A stretch of 64,000 nucleotides of DNA, taken from Pseudomonas fluorescens (lineage in GTDB: Bacteria > Pseudomonadota > Gammaproteobacteria > Pseudomonadales > Pseudomonadaceae). The notes beneath the pieces are model-generated. The model was not told where the DNA came from. It worked only from the letters and a program-made list of their open reading frames with translations, and searched no databases. Below, piece by piece: positions 43,533 to 52,625 of the stretch. The first letter of the stretch is position 1; each line of letters starts with the position of its first letter. The DNA lies in NCBI RefSeq assembly GCF_001307275.1, contig NZ_CP012831.1, positions 2,170,001-2,234,000 on the forward strand, given 5' to 3'. Both the position numbers and the translations under genes were made by a program.

Positions 43533-43946
43533 TCACTTCACCAGGGGCAGATTGTCGGCTTTCCAGCTGGCAACGCCGCCGGACAGCTTGGCGGCGGTAA
43601 AACCGGACTTCATCAGCTCGCGGGCGTGGGTGCCGGCGTGCTGGCCTTGGGCGTCCACCAGGATCAACGTCTTGGCCTTGTGTTTCTCCAGCTCGCCGAT
43701 CCGCGCCATCAGTTTGTCCTGGGGAATGTTCACCGCCCCGACAATGTGACCGGCGGCGTAATCCTTGCTCGGGCGGATGTCCACCACCAGGCCGGCATCC
43801 TTGTTGACCAGTGCGGTCAGCTCGCCAGTGCTCAGGCTGCGACCGCCGCCCTGCATCGTGTGGGCAACCAGCAACGCCAGCAGCACGACGAAGATACCGA
43901 CGAGAATGTAGTGGTTAGTGGCAAATTGAATCAGGTGAGCAACCAT
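43533..43946 (-). CDS. yibN: Membrane-anchored rhodanese-like protein without catalytic Cys (YibN-like)
   Basis: A 137-residue protein: one N-terminal transmembrane helix (HYILVGIFVVLLALLVAHTM) and a C-terminal rhodanese fold (LVVDIRPSKDYAAGHIVGAVNIPQDKL, AAKLSGGVASWKADNLPLV). The active-site loop reads TLILVDAQGQHAGTHA, so the persulfide Cys is missing and sulfurtransferase activity is unlikely. ATG 43946 is chosen for the hydrophobic N-terminus; no clear ribosome-binding site. It is first of the yibN-grxC-secB run and divergent from gpmI, as in Escherichia coli. Proximity to secB suggests a membrane or export-related role. Confidence 0.9.
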   Translation of the reverse strand: MVAHLIQFATNHYILVGIFVVLLALLVAHTMQGGGRSLSTGELTALVNKDAGLVVDIRPSKDYAAGHIVGAVNIPQDKLMARIGELEKHKAKTLILVDAQGQHAGTHARELMKSGFTAAKLSGGVASWKADNLPLVK

Positions 43947-44098
43947 CGAAGGAGGTTCCAGGGCGTTAAAATGTCGGCCAGTATACACAGCACGCAAGGC
44001 CGGCCAAACCCCGCCCGGCGGTGACGCCGCCGGAACTTACCTTTAAACTGCCCGTCCCTTTTCCATCGTCTTCTTTTAACCCGCCACGAGTGGATTCC

Positions 44099-45628
44099 AT
44101 GACTACCACGCCTAAACCTTTGGTCCTGATGATTCTCGACGGCTTCGGTCACAGTGACAGCCACGAATCCAACGCCGTGTATTCGGCCAACAAGCCGGTG
44201 CTGGACCGTCTGTGGGCCAGCGTGCCCAACGGCCTGATCTCCGGCAGCGGCATGGACGTCGGCCTGCCGGACGGACAGATGGGCAACTCCGAAGTCGGCC
44301 ACATGAACCTCGGCGCAGGCCGCGTGGTGTACCAGGACTTCACCCGCGTGACCAAATCGATCCGCGACGGCGAGTTCTTCGAAAACCCGACCATCTGCGC
44401 CGCCGTGGATAAAGCCGTGGCCGCCGGCAAGGCCGTGCACTTCATGGGCCTGCTGTCCGACGGTGGCGTGCACAGCCACCAGGACCACCTGATCGCCATG
44501 GCCGAACTGGCTGCCAAGCGCGGCGCCGAGAAGATCTACCTGCACGCGTTCCTCGATGGCCGCGACACCCCGCCGAAAAGCGCCACGTCGTCGATCGAGC
44601 TGCTGGACGCAACGTTCCAGGCCCTCGGCAAGGGGCGCATCGCCAGCCTCGTCGGCCGCTACTTCGCCATGGACCGTGACAACCGTTGGGATCGCGTGTC
44701 CCAGGCCTACAACCTGATCGTCGACGGCAGCGCCGAATTCAACGCCGCCACCGCCCAGGAAGGCCTGCAAGCCGCCTACGAACGCGGCGAAAGCGATGAA
44801 TTCGTCAAAGCCACCACCATTGGCGAGCCGGTGAAAGTCGAAGACGGCGATGCCGTGGTGTTCATGAACTTCCGTGCCGACCGCGCCCGTGAACTGACCC
44901 GCGTGTTCGTCGAAGACGATTTCAAGGAATTCGAGCGTGCCCGCCAGCCAAAACTGGCCGGTTTCGTCATGCTGACCCAATACGCCGCCAGCATTCCCGC
45001 GCCTTCGGCCTTCGCCGCCGGCAGCCTGGAAAACGTGCTGGGCGACTACCTGGCGAAAAACGGCAAGACCCAACTGCGCATCGCCGAGACCGAAAAGTAC
45101 GCCCACGTGACGTTCTTTTTCTCCGGCGGCCGTGAAGAACCGTTCCCGGGCGAAGAACGCATCCTGATCCCCTCGCCGAAAGTCGCCACCTACGACCTGC
45201 AACCGGAGATGAGCGCACCGGAAGTGACCGACCGCATCGTCGACGCCATTGAAAACCAGCGTTACGACGTGATCGTGGTCAACTACGCCAACGGCGACAT
45301 GGTCGGCCACAGCGGTGTGTTCGAGGCGGCGGTCAAGGCCGTGGAATGCCTGGACACCTGCGTTGGCCGTATCGTCGAGGCCCTGGAAAAGGTCGGCGGC
45401 GAAGCACTGATCACGGCCGACCACGGCAACGTCGAGCAGATGTCCGACGAATCCACCGGCCAGGCCCACACCGCCCACACCACCGAGCCGGTGCCGTTCA
45501 TCTATGTCGGCAAGCGGGACTTCAAGGTCCGCGACGGTGGCGTGCTGGCTGACGTGGCGCCGACCATGCTGATGTTGCTGGGCATGGAAAAGCCTGCGGA
45601 AATGACCGGGACGTCGATCCTGGTCTGA
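44099..45628 (+). CDS. gpmI: 2,3-bisphosphoglycerate-independent phosphoglycerate mutase
   Basis: A 509-residue Mn-dependent mutase (family about 510) interconverting 2- and 3-phosphoglycerate. The alkaline-phosphatase-like metal site has [11 protein letters not shown] and the phospho-Ser in [31 protein letters not shown] and [14 protein letters not shown] line the substrate site. [22 protein letters not shown] and [11 protein letters not shown] supply the second metal set. Start ATG 44099 ([15 protein letters not shown]) was picked over the longer open frame, which reaches into the divergent rhodanese promoter. A REPIN separates it from envC. Confidence 0.97.
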   Translation: MTTTPKPLVLMILDGFGHSDSHESNAVYSANKPVLDRLWASVPNGLISGSGMDVGLPDGQMGNSEVGHMNLGAGRVVYQDFTRVTKSIRDGEFFENPTICAAVDKAVAAGKAVHFMGLLSDGGVHSHQDHLIAMAELAAKRGAEKIYLHAFLDGRDTPPKSATSSIELLDATFQALGKGRIASLVGRYFAMDRDNRWDRVSQAYNLIVDGSAEFNAATAQEGLQAAYERGESDEFVKATTIGEPVKVEDGDAVVFMNFRADRARELTRVFVEDDFKEFERARQPKLAGFVMLTQYAASIPAPSAFAAGSLENVLGDYLAKNGKTQLRIAETEKYAHVTFFFSGGREEPFPGEERILIPSPKVATYDLQPEMSAPEVTDRIVDAIENQRYDVIVVNYANGDMVGHSGVFEAAVKAVECLDTCVGRIVEALEKVGGEALITADHGNVEQMSDESTGQAHTAHTTEPVPFIYVGKRDFKVRDGGVLADVAPTMLMLLGMEKPAEMTGTSILV

Positions 45629-45640
45629 TTCCGCAAACCC

Positions 45641-45730
45641 TGTGGGAGCGAGCTTGCTCGCGATAGCGCCGGATCAGCCAACCTTGATGTTGACTGATGC
45701 ACCGCCATCGCGAGCAAGCTCGCTCCCACA
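45641..45730. repeat. REPIN between gpmI and envC
   Basis: TGTGGGAGCGAGCTTGCTCG and inverted ATCGCGAGCAAGCTCGCTCC with roughly 40 bp of spacer. Confidence 0.88.
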
Positions 45731-45766
45731 TGGGTTCTTGGTGTTTTTCGGGCCAGTTATCACACA

Positions 45767-45788
45767 GCCCCAAATGGGCGTTTTTTTT
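45767..45788 (+). terminator. Weak intrinsic terminator upstream of envC
   Basis: GCCC-CAAAT-GGGC then G and eight T. The stem is only four pairs but the U-tract is strong; it may end the gpmI transcript. Confidence 0.45.
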
Positions 45789-45842
45789 GCGGCGTGGGGC
45801 GGGCATACTAGGCCGTCCCTTTCCCTGGTGTCGCCCGCCTCT

Positions 45843-47135
45843 ATGCTTCGCGTCCTGATAGCCCTCGTTCTGACCTGCTTGCTCCAACCGGCCTTTGCCG
45901 ACGAGCGCGCGCAAACCCAACAGCAGTTGGAAGCCACGCGCCAGGACATTGCCGAGCTGAAAAAGCTGCTGGGCAAGTTGCAGGAAGAGAAATCCAGCGT
46001 GCAGAAAGACCTGCGCGGCACTGAAACCGAGATGGGCAAGCTGGAGAAGCAGGTCGACGCCCTGCAAAAAGAACTGAAGAAAAGCGAATCCGAGCTGCAG
46101 CGGCTCGATGGAGAGAAAAAAAAACTCCAGAGCGCGCGCACTGAACAACAAAAGCTGATCGCCATCCAGGCCCGGGCCGCCTACCAGAATGGCCGCCAGG
46201 AATACCTCAAGCTGCTGCTCAACCAGCAGAACCCCGAGAAATTCGCCCGTACCCTCACCTATTACGATTACCTGAGCCAGGCCCGCCTGGAACAACTCAA
46301 GAGCTTCAATGAAACCTTGCGCCAACTGGCCAATGTCGAAAAAGACATCGAGCTGCAGCAGGCCCAGTTGCTGGTGCAGAAAAGCAGCCTCGACACCCAG
46401 CGCGAAGAACTCGAGAAGGTTCGCAAGGAGCGCCAGGTGGCCCTGGCCAAGCTCAATGACGACGTGAAGGCCCGCGACAGCAAGCTCAAGGCCCGCGAGC
46501 AGGACCAGGCCGAACTGGCCAATGTGTTGAAAACCATCGAAGAGACCCTGGCCCGCCAGGCCCGAGAGGCGGAAGAAGCGCGCCAGAAAGCGCTGATCGC
46601 CCAGCAGGAAGCCGAAAAAAAGCGTTTGCGTGAAGCCCAGGCCGACGCAGACGCCGGCGATGCACCGCGCAAACCGGCAAAATCCAGCCCCGGCGCACTG
46701 GTTTCCAGTGACGGCGAAACCTTTGGCGGCGCTTTTGCTTCAGCCCGAGGCAAACTTCCTTGGCCGGTCAATGGTCGATTGCTTGCGCGCTTCGGTGAAA
46801 CCCGCGGCGACGATACCCGCACCAAGTGGGACGGGGTGATGATCAGCGCCTCGGCCGGCAGCCAGGTACATGCCGTGCATGGCGGACGCGTGGTATTCGC
46901 CGACTGGTTGCGCGGCGCCGGCCTGCTGGTGATCCTCGATCACGGCAACGGTTACTTGAGCCTGTACGGCCACAACCAGACGCTGCTCAAGTCGGCGGGC
47001 GACGTGGTCAAGGCCGGTGAGTCCATCTCCACGGTCGGTAACAGTGGCGGGCAGGATACGCCAGCACTGTATTTCGCTATTCGTCAGCAGGGTCGCCCCA
47101 GTGACCCGGCCCAATGGTGTCGTGCGCAAGGATAA
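45843..47135 (+). CDS. envC: Murein hydrolase activator EnvC (degenerate LytM)
   Basis: A 430-residue periplasmic protein: signal peptide (MLRVLIALVLTCLLQPAFA), a long coiled coil to about residue 260 (many heptads such as EKQVDALQKELKKSESELQRL), a charged Ala-rich linker, and a C-terminal LytM/M23 domain (about 305-428). The M23 zinc ligands are degenerate: the first reads TKWDGVMI and the last LYFAIR where active enzymes have His residues. It should therefore activate amidases during division rather than cleave peptidoglycan, as known for E. coli EnvC. ATG 45843 starts the signal peptide. ctpA follows 33 bp downstream. Confidence 0.93.
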   Translation: MLRVLIALVLTCLLQPAFADERAQTQQQLEATRQDIAELKKLLGKLQEEKSSVQKDLRGTETEMGKLEKQVDALQKELKKSESELQRLDGEKKKLQSARTEQQKLIAIQARAAYQNGRQEYLKLLLNQQNPEKFARTLTYYDYLSQARLEQLKSFNETLRQLANVEKDIELQQAQLLVQKSSLDTQREELEKVRKERQVALAKLNDDVKARDSKLKAREQDQAELANVLKTIEETLARQAREAEEARQKALIAQQEAEKKRLREAQADADAGDAPRKPAKSSPGALVSSDGETFGGAFASARGKLPWPVNGRLLARFGETRGDDTRTKWDGVMISASAGSQVHAVHGGRVVFADWLRGAGLLVILDHGNGYLSLYGHNQTLLKSAGDVVKAGESISTVGNSGGQDTPALYFAIRQQGRPSDPAQWCRAQG

Positions 47136-47167
47136 GCGCGCCCATCCTATTAAGGAGTTCGTTCGAC

Positions 47168-48484
47168 ATGCTGCATTTGTCCCGCCTTACCTCGCTGGCC
47201 CTGACGATCGCCCTCGTGATCGGTGCGCCCCTGGCTTTCGCCGCCGAACCGGCCCCGTCGGCCCCCGCCGCCACTGCCGCAACCACCAAGGCGCCGCTGC
47301 CGCTGGACGAACTGCGCACCTTTGCCGAGGTCATGGACCGGATCAAGGCCGCCTACGTGGAACCGGTGGATGACAAGATGCTGCTGGAGAACGCCATCAA
47401 AGGCATGCTCAGCAACCTTGACCCGCACTCGGCATACCTGGGCCCGGAAGATTTCGCCGAGCTGCAGGAAAGCACCAGCGGCGAATTCGGCGGCCTGGGC
47501 ATCGAGGTCGGCAGCGAAGACGGCTTCGTCAAGGTGGTCTCGCCAATCGACGACACGCCAGCTTCCAAGGCCGGCATCCAGGCCGGTGACTTCATCGTCA
47601 AGATCAACGGCCAGCCGACCCGCGGCCAGAGCATGACCGAAGCCGTGGACAAGATGCGCGGCAAGATCGGCCAGAAGATCACCCTGACCCTGGTGCGCGA
47701 TGGTGGCACACCGTTCGACGTGACCCTGACCCGTGCGGTCATCCAGGTCAAGAGCGTGAAGAGCCAGTTGCTGGAGTCGGGCTACGGCTACATCCGCATC
47801 ACCCAGTTCCAGGTCAAGACCGGCGAAGAAGTCGCCAAGGCCCTGGCCAAGATGCGCAAGGACAACGGCAAGAAACTCAACGGCCTGGTCCTGGACCTGC
47901 GTAACAACCCCGGCGGCGTACTGCAATCGGCCGTGGAAGTGGTGGATCACTTCATCACCAAGGGCCTGATCGTCTACACCAAGGGCCGTATCGCCAATTC
48001 CGAGCTGCGCTTCTCGGCCACTGGCAACGACTTGAGCGAAGCCGTGCCATTGGTGGTGCTGATCAACGGCGGCAGCGCTTCGGCTTCGGAAATCGTCGCC
48101 GGCGCCCTGCAGGACCAGAAGCGCGGCGTGGTCATGGGCACCACCAGTTTCGGCAAGGGCTCGGTACAGACCGTGTTGCCACTGAACAACGACCGTGCCC
48201 TGAAGATCACCACCGCGCTGTACTTCACGCCCAACGGCCGTTCCATCCAGGCCCAGGGCATTGTCCCGGACATCGAAGTGCGCAAGGCCAAGATCACCAA
48301 CGAGCAGGACAGCGAATACTTCAAGGAAGCCGACCTGCAAGGTCACCTGGGCAACGGCAACGGCGGCGCCGACAAACCGACCGGTTCCGGCGCCAAGGCC
48401 AAGCCGATGCCCCAGGATGACGACTATCAGTTGGCCCAGGCCTTGAGCTTGCTCAAAGGGTTGAACATCACGTCCGGCCGCTGA
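47168..48484 (+). CDS. ctpA: Carboxyl-terminal processing peptidase CtpA (S41)
   Basis: A 438-residue periplasmic serine peptidase. Signal peptide (LTSLALTIALVIGAPLAFAAE), helical cap, PDZ domain (about 95-175, GGLGIEVGSEDGFVKVVSPIDDTPASKAGI) and the S41 core. The nucleophile is in LINGGSASASEIVAGALQDQKRGVVMG and the general-base Lys follows in TTSFGKGSVQT. In Pseudomonas this type works with LbcA to degrade peptidoglycan hydrolases, which fits its place after envC. ATG 47168 has TTAAGGAG upstream. It is followed 1 bp later by the YibQ gene. Confidence 0.96.
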   Translation: MLHLSRLTSLALTIALVIGAPLAFAAEPAPSAPAATAATTKAPLPLDELRTFAEVMDRIKAAYVEPVDDKMLLENAIKGMLSNLDPHSAYLGPEDFAELQESTSGEFGGLGIEVGSEDGFVKVVSPIDDTPASKAGIQAGDFIVKINGQPTRGQSMTEAVDKMRGKIGQKITLTLVRDGGTPFDVTLTRAVIQVKSVKSQLLESGYGYIRITQFQVKTGEEVAKALAKMRKDNGKKLNGLVLDLRNNPGGVLQSAVEVVDHFITKGLIVYTKGRIANSELRFSATGNDLSEAVPLVVLINGGSASASEIVAGALQDQKRGVVMGTTSFGKGSVQTVLPLNNDRALKITTALYFTPNGRSIQAQGIVPDIEVRKAKITNEQDSEYFKEADLQGHLGNGNGGADKPTGSGAKAKPMPQDDDYQLAQALSLLKGLNITSGR

Positions 48485-48485
48485 G

Positions 48486-49265
48486 ATGGGCCTGCGTTTC
48501 ACCTTCGTCCTGCTGTGCCTGCTGGCGGGGGCCGTTAACGCGGCGCCCGCCACGCCCTCTTCGCCGCACAAGGCGTACCTGAGCCTGATCATCGACGACC
48601 TGGGGCAAAACCTGCCCCGGGACCGTCGGGTGCTCGCCCTTCCCGGGCCGGTCACCGCCGCGATCATGCCCGACACACCCCACGCCGCCGAATTCGCCCG
48701 CGAAGCCCATCGCGCCGGCAAGCTGGTCATGCTGCATATGCCCATGGACCCGGCCACCGGGCCGTTCGCCTGGCATCCGGAACTGTCCATCGAAGAACTG
48801 GGCAAGCGCCTCGACGCCGCGTTCGCCGCCGTGCCCTACACCAGCGGGATCAACAACCACATGGGCAGCCGCATGACCGCCCAGCCCAAGGCCATGGCGT
48901 GGCTGATGGCGAACTTGCAGCAGCGCCACAAGTTTTTCGTCGACAGCCGCACCAGCGCCCAGACCGTCGCCGCCGCCGAAGCGCAAAAGATCGGCCTCGC
49001 CAGTGTGTCGCGGGATGTGTTCCTGGACGACGAGCGCACCGAAACCGCCATCGCCCAACAGCTGCAAACCGCCATCGACCTGGCCCGCCGGCAAGGCTCG
49101 GCTGTGATGATCGGCCATCCCTATCCGCAGACCCTGGCGGTACTCGAACGCGAGCTACCCAAGCTCAAGGCCCAGGGCATCGAATGGATCGACATCAAGT
49201 CGATGATCAGCCTGCGCAGCAATCGGGCGATGACTGGGCATGGGAAGGATGGGGTTTATCGGTAG
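48486..49265 (+). CDS. yibQ: Divergent polysaccharide deacetylase family protein (YibQ)
   Basis: A 259-residue exported protein: signal peptide (FTFVLLCLLAGAVNAAP) and a divergent polysaccharide-deacetylase (NodB-like) barrel. Motifs: LSLIIDDLGQN (the Asp-Asp), MLHMPMDP (His), GINNHMGSRMTAQ (Asn-Asn-His), FFVDSRTSA, and AVMIGHPYPQTL (His). The envC-ctpA-yibQ run is tight (1 bp after ctpA), so all three probably act together on the cell wall. Substrate unknown. The C-terminus ends just before the large REPIN array. Confidence 0.92.
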   Translation: MGLRFTFVLLCLLAGAVNAAPATPSSPHKAYLSLIIDDLGQNLPRDRRVLALPGPVTAAIMPDTPHAAEFAREAHRAGKLVMLHMPMDPATGPFAWHPELSIEELGKRLDAAFAAVPYTSGINNHMGSRMTAQPKAMAWLMANLQQRHKFFVDSRTSAQTVAAAEAQKIGLASVSRDVFLDDERTETAIAQQLQTAIDLARRQGSAVMIGHPYPQTLAVLERELPKLKAQGIEWIDIKSMISLRSNRAMTGHGKDGVYR

Positions 49266-49284
49266 CGGCGACCGCGTCGCCGCC

Positions 49285-49985
49285 ATCGCGAGCAAGCTCG
49301 CTCCCACAGTGGTTTTGCATCAGGCACAAGATTGGCGTTCACAGCAGATCCCCTGTGGGAGCGAGCCTGCTCGCGATGACGGCGGCACATGCAACATCCC
49401 GGCAAGCTGACCCACCGCTATCGCGAGCAAGCTCGCTCCCACTGTGGTTTTGCATCAGGCACAAGATTGGCGTTCACAGCAGATCCCCTGTGGGAGCGAG
49501 CCTGCTCGCGATGACGGCGGCACATGCAACATCCCGGCAAGCTGACCCACCGCTATCGCGAGCAAGCTCGCTCCCACTGTGGTTTTGCCTTGGGCACAAG
49601 ATTGGCGTTCACAGCAGATCCCTGTGGGAGCGAGCCTGAACTCGCGATGACGGCGGCACATTCAACATCTCTACAAGCTGACCCACCGCTTTCGCGAGCA
49701 AGCTCGCTCCCACAGTGGTTTTGCATCGGCCACAAGATTGGCGTTCACAGCAGATCCCCTGTGGGAGCGAGCCTGCTCGCGATGACGGCGGCACATGCAA
49801 CATCCCGGCAAGCTGACCCACCGCTATCGCGAGCAAGCTCGCTCCCACTGTGGTTTTGCATCGGGCACAAGATTGGCGTTCACAGCAGATCCCTGTGGGA
49901 GCGAGCCTGAACTCGCGATGACGGCGGCACATTCAACATCCCGGCAAGCTGACCCACCGCTTTCGCGAGCAGGCTCGCTCCCACA
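49285..49985. repeat. Tandem REPIN array, five 135-136-bp units plus a terminal half
   Basis: Units begin at 49285, 49420, 49555, 49691 and 49826, with a sixth half-unit at 49962. Each unit has a REP arm (A/T)TCGCGAGCAAGCTCGCTCCC, the shared spacer GTGGTTTTGCAT...CAAGATTGGCGTTCACAGCAG, an inverted arm TGTGGGAGCGAGCCTGCTCG, and a second spacer (ACGGCGGCACATGCAACATC). Units 3 and 5 share variants: a GAGCCTGAACTCGCG arm with an inserted AA, one fewer C before TGTGGG, and ATTCAACATC. This 700-bp stretch has no gene. Confidence 0.93.
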
Positions 49986-50000
49986 GGTTTGTTCCAGCTA

Positions 50001-50747
50001 TCAGAGATACCGCGCCATGATCGCGTCCACCCCCCCTTCCTTGCGGAGCTCATCCAAGGCCGCCTGAAGCCGGGCGACCACGTCGTCGGGTACGTCCTTG
50101 TTCAAGGCCAGGTACAACTCGGCACTGTTGAAGCGCAGCACGGTCTTGAGATCGGTCACCCCTTCCTGGCGCGCCAGGTAACGCCCGGCCGGATCCCCGG
50201 TGGCCCACAGGTCGATCTGGCCGTTGACCAGCTTCCTGGCGTTGTCCTGATCGCGCAACACGACAATCGGCTTGAGTCCCTGCTTGGCCAACGTCTCGGC
50301 AATTGCGTCGCCCTTGTAGGCACCGATCTTGTATTGACGCGCCTGCTCCAGCGAGTCGAGAGCGATCTTGCTGTCGGCCTTGGCGAGCATGATCCAGTCG
50401 TCCGGACCGATGGGGCCGACCCATTTGAAAAGCTTCTCACGCTCCGGCAACCGCGCCATGACAAACACACCGTAACCCGGATTTTCCAGGGCGAGTTTGT
50501 AGATGCGCTCCCAGGGGAAACGTAGCGTCAGGCTGTAGGAGATATCGGCGCGCTTGAATATCTCGCGGACGATGTCCACGGCAATGCCATGGATGTTCTC
50601 GTCCTGGGCGAAGTTCTTGCCGTTCTTGGCCATGTTGTACGGGGGGAAGTTTTCCGTCAGCAACACCAGCGATGTATCAGCGGCGCGGACAGTGCCTGCG
50701 AGCAGCAACGTGGCACCGGCAAAGGCAAGAACGAGGCGTTTGAGCAT
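50001..50747 (-). CDS. Periplasmic amino-acid-type substrate-binding protein (SBP_bac_3)
   Basis: A 248-residue exported protein of the family-3 solute-binding class. Signal peptide (MLKRLVLAFAGATLLLAGTVRA), then VLLTENFPPYNMAKNGKNFAQDENIHGIAVDIVREIF and YSLTLRFPWERIYKLALENPGYGVFVMARLPERE, the usual lobe-1 pattern. KIGAYKGDAIAETLAKQGL and LVNGQIDLWATGDPAGRYLAR form lobe 2. No permease or ATPase adjoins it, so it may be an orphan binding protein or feed a distant transporter or signalling system. Ligand not predictable. It lies directly after hisF on the same strand, about 60 bp apart. Confidence 0.88.
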   Translation of the reverse strand: MLKRLVLAFAGATLLLAGTVRAADTSLVLLTENFPPYNMAKNGKNFAQDENIHGIAVDIVREIFKRADISYSLTLRFPWERIYKLALENPGYGVFVMARLPEREKLFKWVGPIGPDDWIMLAKADSKIALDSLEQARQYKIGAYKGDAIAETLAKQGLKPIVVLRDQDNARKLVNGQIDLWATGDPAGRYLARQEGVTDLKTVLRFNSAELYLALNKDVPDDVVARLQAALDELRKEGGVDAIMARYL

Positions 50748-50810
50748 GTCGGGCTACCGCAATCCATGGTGTGCCCAAGAGTGCCTTGGGCCCGCCATGG
50801 TGTCCAGCAG

Positions 50811-51581
50811 TCAGCGAATGCAGATACCGCGATGAGCCATGTAGGCCTTGGCTTCCGGCACGGTGTATTCGCCAAAGTGGAAAATGCTCGCCGCCAGCAC
50901 TGCACTGGCGTGGCCTTCCAGGATGCCGTCGGCCAGGTGTTGCAGGTTGCCGACGCCGCCGGACGCGATCACCGGAATGCCCAGGGCATCGCTGATGGCG
51001 CGGGTGACACCCAGGTCGAAACCGTTTTTCATGCCGTCCTGGTCCATGCTGGTCAACAGGATTTCACCGGCGCCCAGGCCTTCCATCTTCTTCGCCCACT
51101 CGACGGCGTCCAGGCCCGTGGGCTTGCGACCGCCGTGGGTGAAGATTTCCCAACGCGGGGTTTCGCCCGGGCCGGAAACTTTCTTGGCATCGATGGCCAC
51201 GACGATGCACTGCGAGCCGAAGTGCTGGGCCGCTTCCCCGACGAATTCCGGGTTGAACACCGCCGCAGTGTTGATCGACACTTTGTCCGCTCCGGCATTG
51301 AGCAGGTTGCGGATGTCTTGCACGGTGCGCACGCCACCGCCCACGGTCAGCGGGATGAACACCTGGCTGGCCATGCGCTCGACGGTATGCAGCGTGGTAT
51401 CGCGGCCATCGACGCTGGCCGTGATGTCGAGGAAGGTGATCTCGTCCGCACCCTGTTCGTCGTAGCGACGGGCGATTTCCACCGGGTCGCCGGCGTCACG
51501 GATGTTCTCGAACTTCACGCCCTTGACCACCCGGCCGTTGTCCACGTCCAGGCAAGGGATGATGCGTTTGGCCAGCGCCAT
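50811..51581 (-). CDS. hisF: Imidazole glycerol phosphate synthase cyclase subunit HisF
   Basis: A 256-residue (beta-alpha)8 barrel that cyclises PRFAR with ammonia from HisH to imidazole-glycerol phosphate and AICAR. Catalytic Asp residues occur in [18 protein letters not shown] and [16 protein letters not shown]. Phosphate-binding loops are [12 protein letters not shown] and [13 protein letters not shown]. Length matches the family (256). It is last in the hisB-hisH-DUF2164-hisA-hisF run, 9 bp after hisA. Confidence 0.98.
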   Translation of the reverse strand: MALAKRIIPCLDVDNGRVVKGVKFENIRDAGDPVEIARRYDEQGADEITFLDITASVDGRDTTLHTVERMASQVFIPLTVGGGVRTVQDIRNLLNAGADKVSINTAAVFNPEFVGEAAQHFGSQCIVVAIDAKKVSGPGETPRWEIFTHGGRKPTGLDAVEWAKKMEGLGAGEILLTSMDQDGMKNGFDLGVTRAISDALGIPVIASGGVGNLQHLADGILEGHASAVLAASIFHFGEYTVPEAKAYMAHRGICIR

Positions 51582-51590
51582 GGTGAGTCC

Positions 51591-52328
51591 TCAGCCTTTG
51601 TAGGAATCGCAGAAGGCCTGGGCCTCGGCGACGTCCAGGGTGCCTTCGTAGATCGCGCGACCGGTGATCGCACCGATGATGCCCGGCGCCTTGGCGTCGA
51701 GCAGTGCCTTGATGTCACCCAGGTTGTGGATGCCACCGGAGGCGATCACCGGAATCTTGGTGGCGGCAGCCAGGGCGGCGGTGAACGGAACATTGCAGCC
51801 CTGCATCATGCCGTCTTTGGCGATGTCGGTGTAGACGATGGCAGACACGCCGTCGGCTTCGAAACGCTTGGCCAGGTCGATCACCTGTACGGTGCTGACT
51901 TCAGCCCAACCATCGGTGGCGACAAAACCGTCCTTGGCGTCGAGGCCAACGATGACCTTGCCCGGGAACGCGCGGCACGCTTCGGCAACGAACTCAGGCT
52001 CCTTCACCGCCTTGGTGCCGATGATCACGTAGCTCACGCCAGCCTTGACGTAGTGCTCGATGGTTTCCAGCGAGCGAATGCCGCCGCCGATCTGGATCGG
52101 CAGGTTCGGGTAGCGCTTGGCAATGGCCGTGACCACCTCGCCATTGACCGGCTGCCCTTCGAAGGCGCCATTGAGGTCGACCAGATGCAGGCGACGGCAG
52201 CCGCCCTCCACCCACTTGGCGGCCATGCTCACCGGGTCATCGGAAAACACCGTGGAGTCTTCCATGCGGCCCTGGCGCAGACGTACGCAAGCGCCGTCCT
52301 TGAGATCGATAGCGGGGATAATCAGCAT
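51591..52328 (-). CDS. hisA: ProFAR isomerase HisA
   Basis: A 245-residue barrel enzyme performing the Amadori isomerisation of ProFAR to PRFAR. Catalytic Asp residues are in [19 protein letters not shown] and [16 protein letters not shown]. Phosphate loops are [15 protein letters not shown] and [17 protein letters not shown] 52328 ([12 protein letters not shown]) is preferred over an in-frame start five codons upstream, since AAGG lies 8 nt before it and HisA proteins begin there. It sits between the DUF2164 gene and hisF. Confidence 0.97.
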   Translation of the reverse strand: MLIIPAIDLKDGACVRLRQGRMEDSTVFSDDPVSMAAKWVEGGCRRLHLVDLNGAFEGQPVNGEVVTAIAKRYPNLPIQIGGGIRSLETIEHYVKAGVSYVIIGTKAVKEPEFVAEACRAFPGKVIVGLDAKDGFVATDGWAEVSTVQVIDLAKRFEADGVSAIVYTDIAKDGMMQGCNVPFTAALAAATKIPVIASGGIHNLGDIKALLDAKAPGIIGAITGRAIYEGTLDVAEAQAFCDSYKG

Positions 52329-52370
52329 CTGGCAAACCTTCAAATACGAATATTCAGCTTGGCTCGAAAA

Positions 52371-52625
52371 TCAGTTTTTCTCGAGCGCCCACAAGTCGCT
52401 TTCAATGCTTTCGAACCTTTCTTTAAGGTGCGTCTGCACATCGAAAATCGCCCTGTTGTAATAGTGCGGAGCAATTTCGCGGGTAAACAGGTCAAGAATT
52501 TCCGCCGCTTCGAACGAACCCAGGTCCAGTTCGAAACGCTCCTCCATGAACCGCTGGATCTTGCGGTTCGCTTCACTCTCCTGCTCGGGCGTGAGGGTGA
52601 GGATCGGCGGTTTCTTGCGGGCCAT
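52371..52625 (-). CDS. DUF2164 family small protein in the his operon
   Basis: An 84-residue acidic cytoplasmic protein: [40 protein letters not shown], then EILDLFTREIAPHYYNRAIFDVQTHLKERFESIESDLWALEKN. Entirely helical by inspection, and matching the DUF2164 pattern with the conserved IAPHYYNRAIFD core. Its ATG overlaps the hisH stop (TAATG), so it is translationally coupled to hisH and lies between hisH and hisA. No known role; context suggests a histidine-operon accessory factor. Confidence 0.9.
   Translation of the reverse strand: MARKKPPILTLTPEQESEANRKIQRFMEERFELDLGSFEAAEILDLFTREIAPHYYNRAIFDVQTHLKERFESIESDLWALEKN

Noticed and set aside
49374..49910. Short open frames repeated in the 49.3-50.0 kb region (for example 49524-49910)
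   Set aside because: They translate REP palindromes (recurring RASSLPQG / GASLLA peptides) and occur at REPs all over the window.
49285..49985. Regular repeats suggesting a CRISPR array
   Set aside because: The unit is 135-136 bp, both repeat arms are the REP palindrome found singly throughout the window, the spacers are nearly identical to each other, and no cas genes are nearby.
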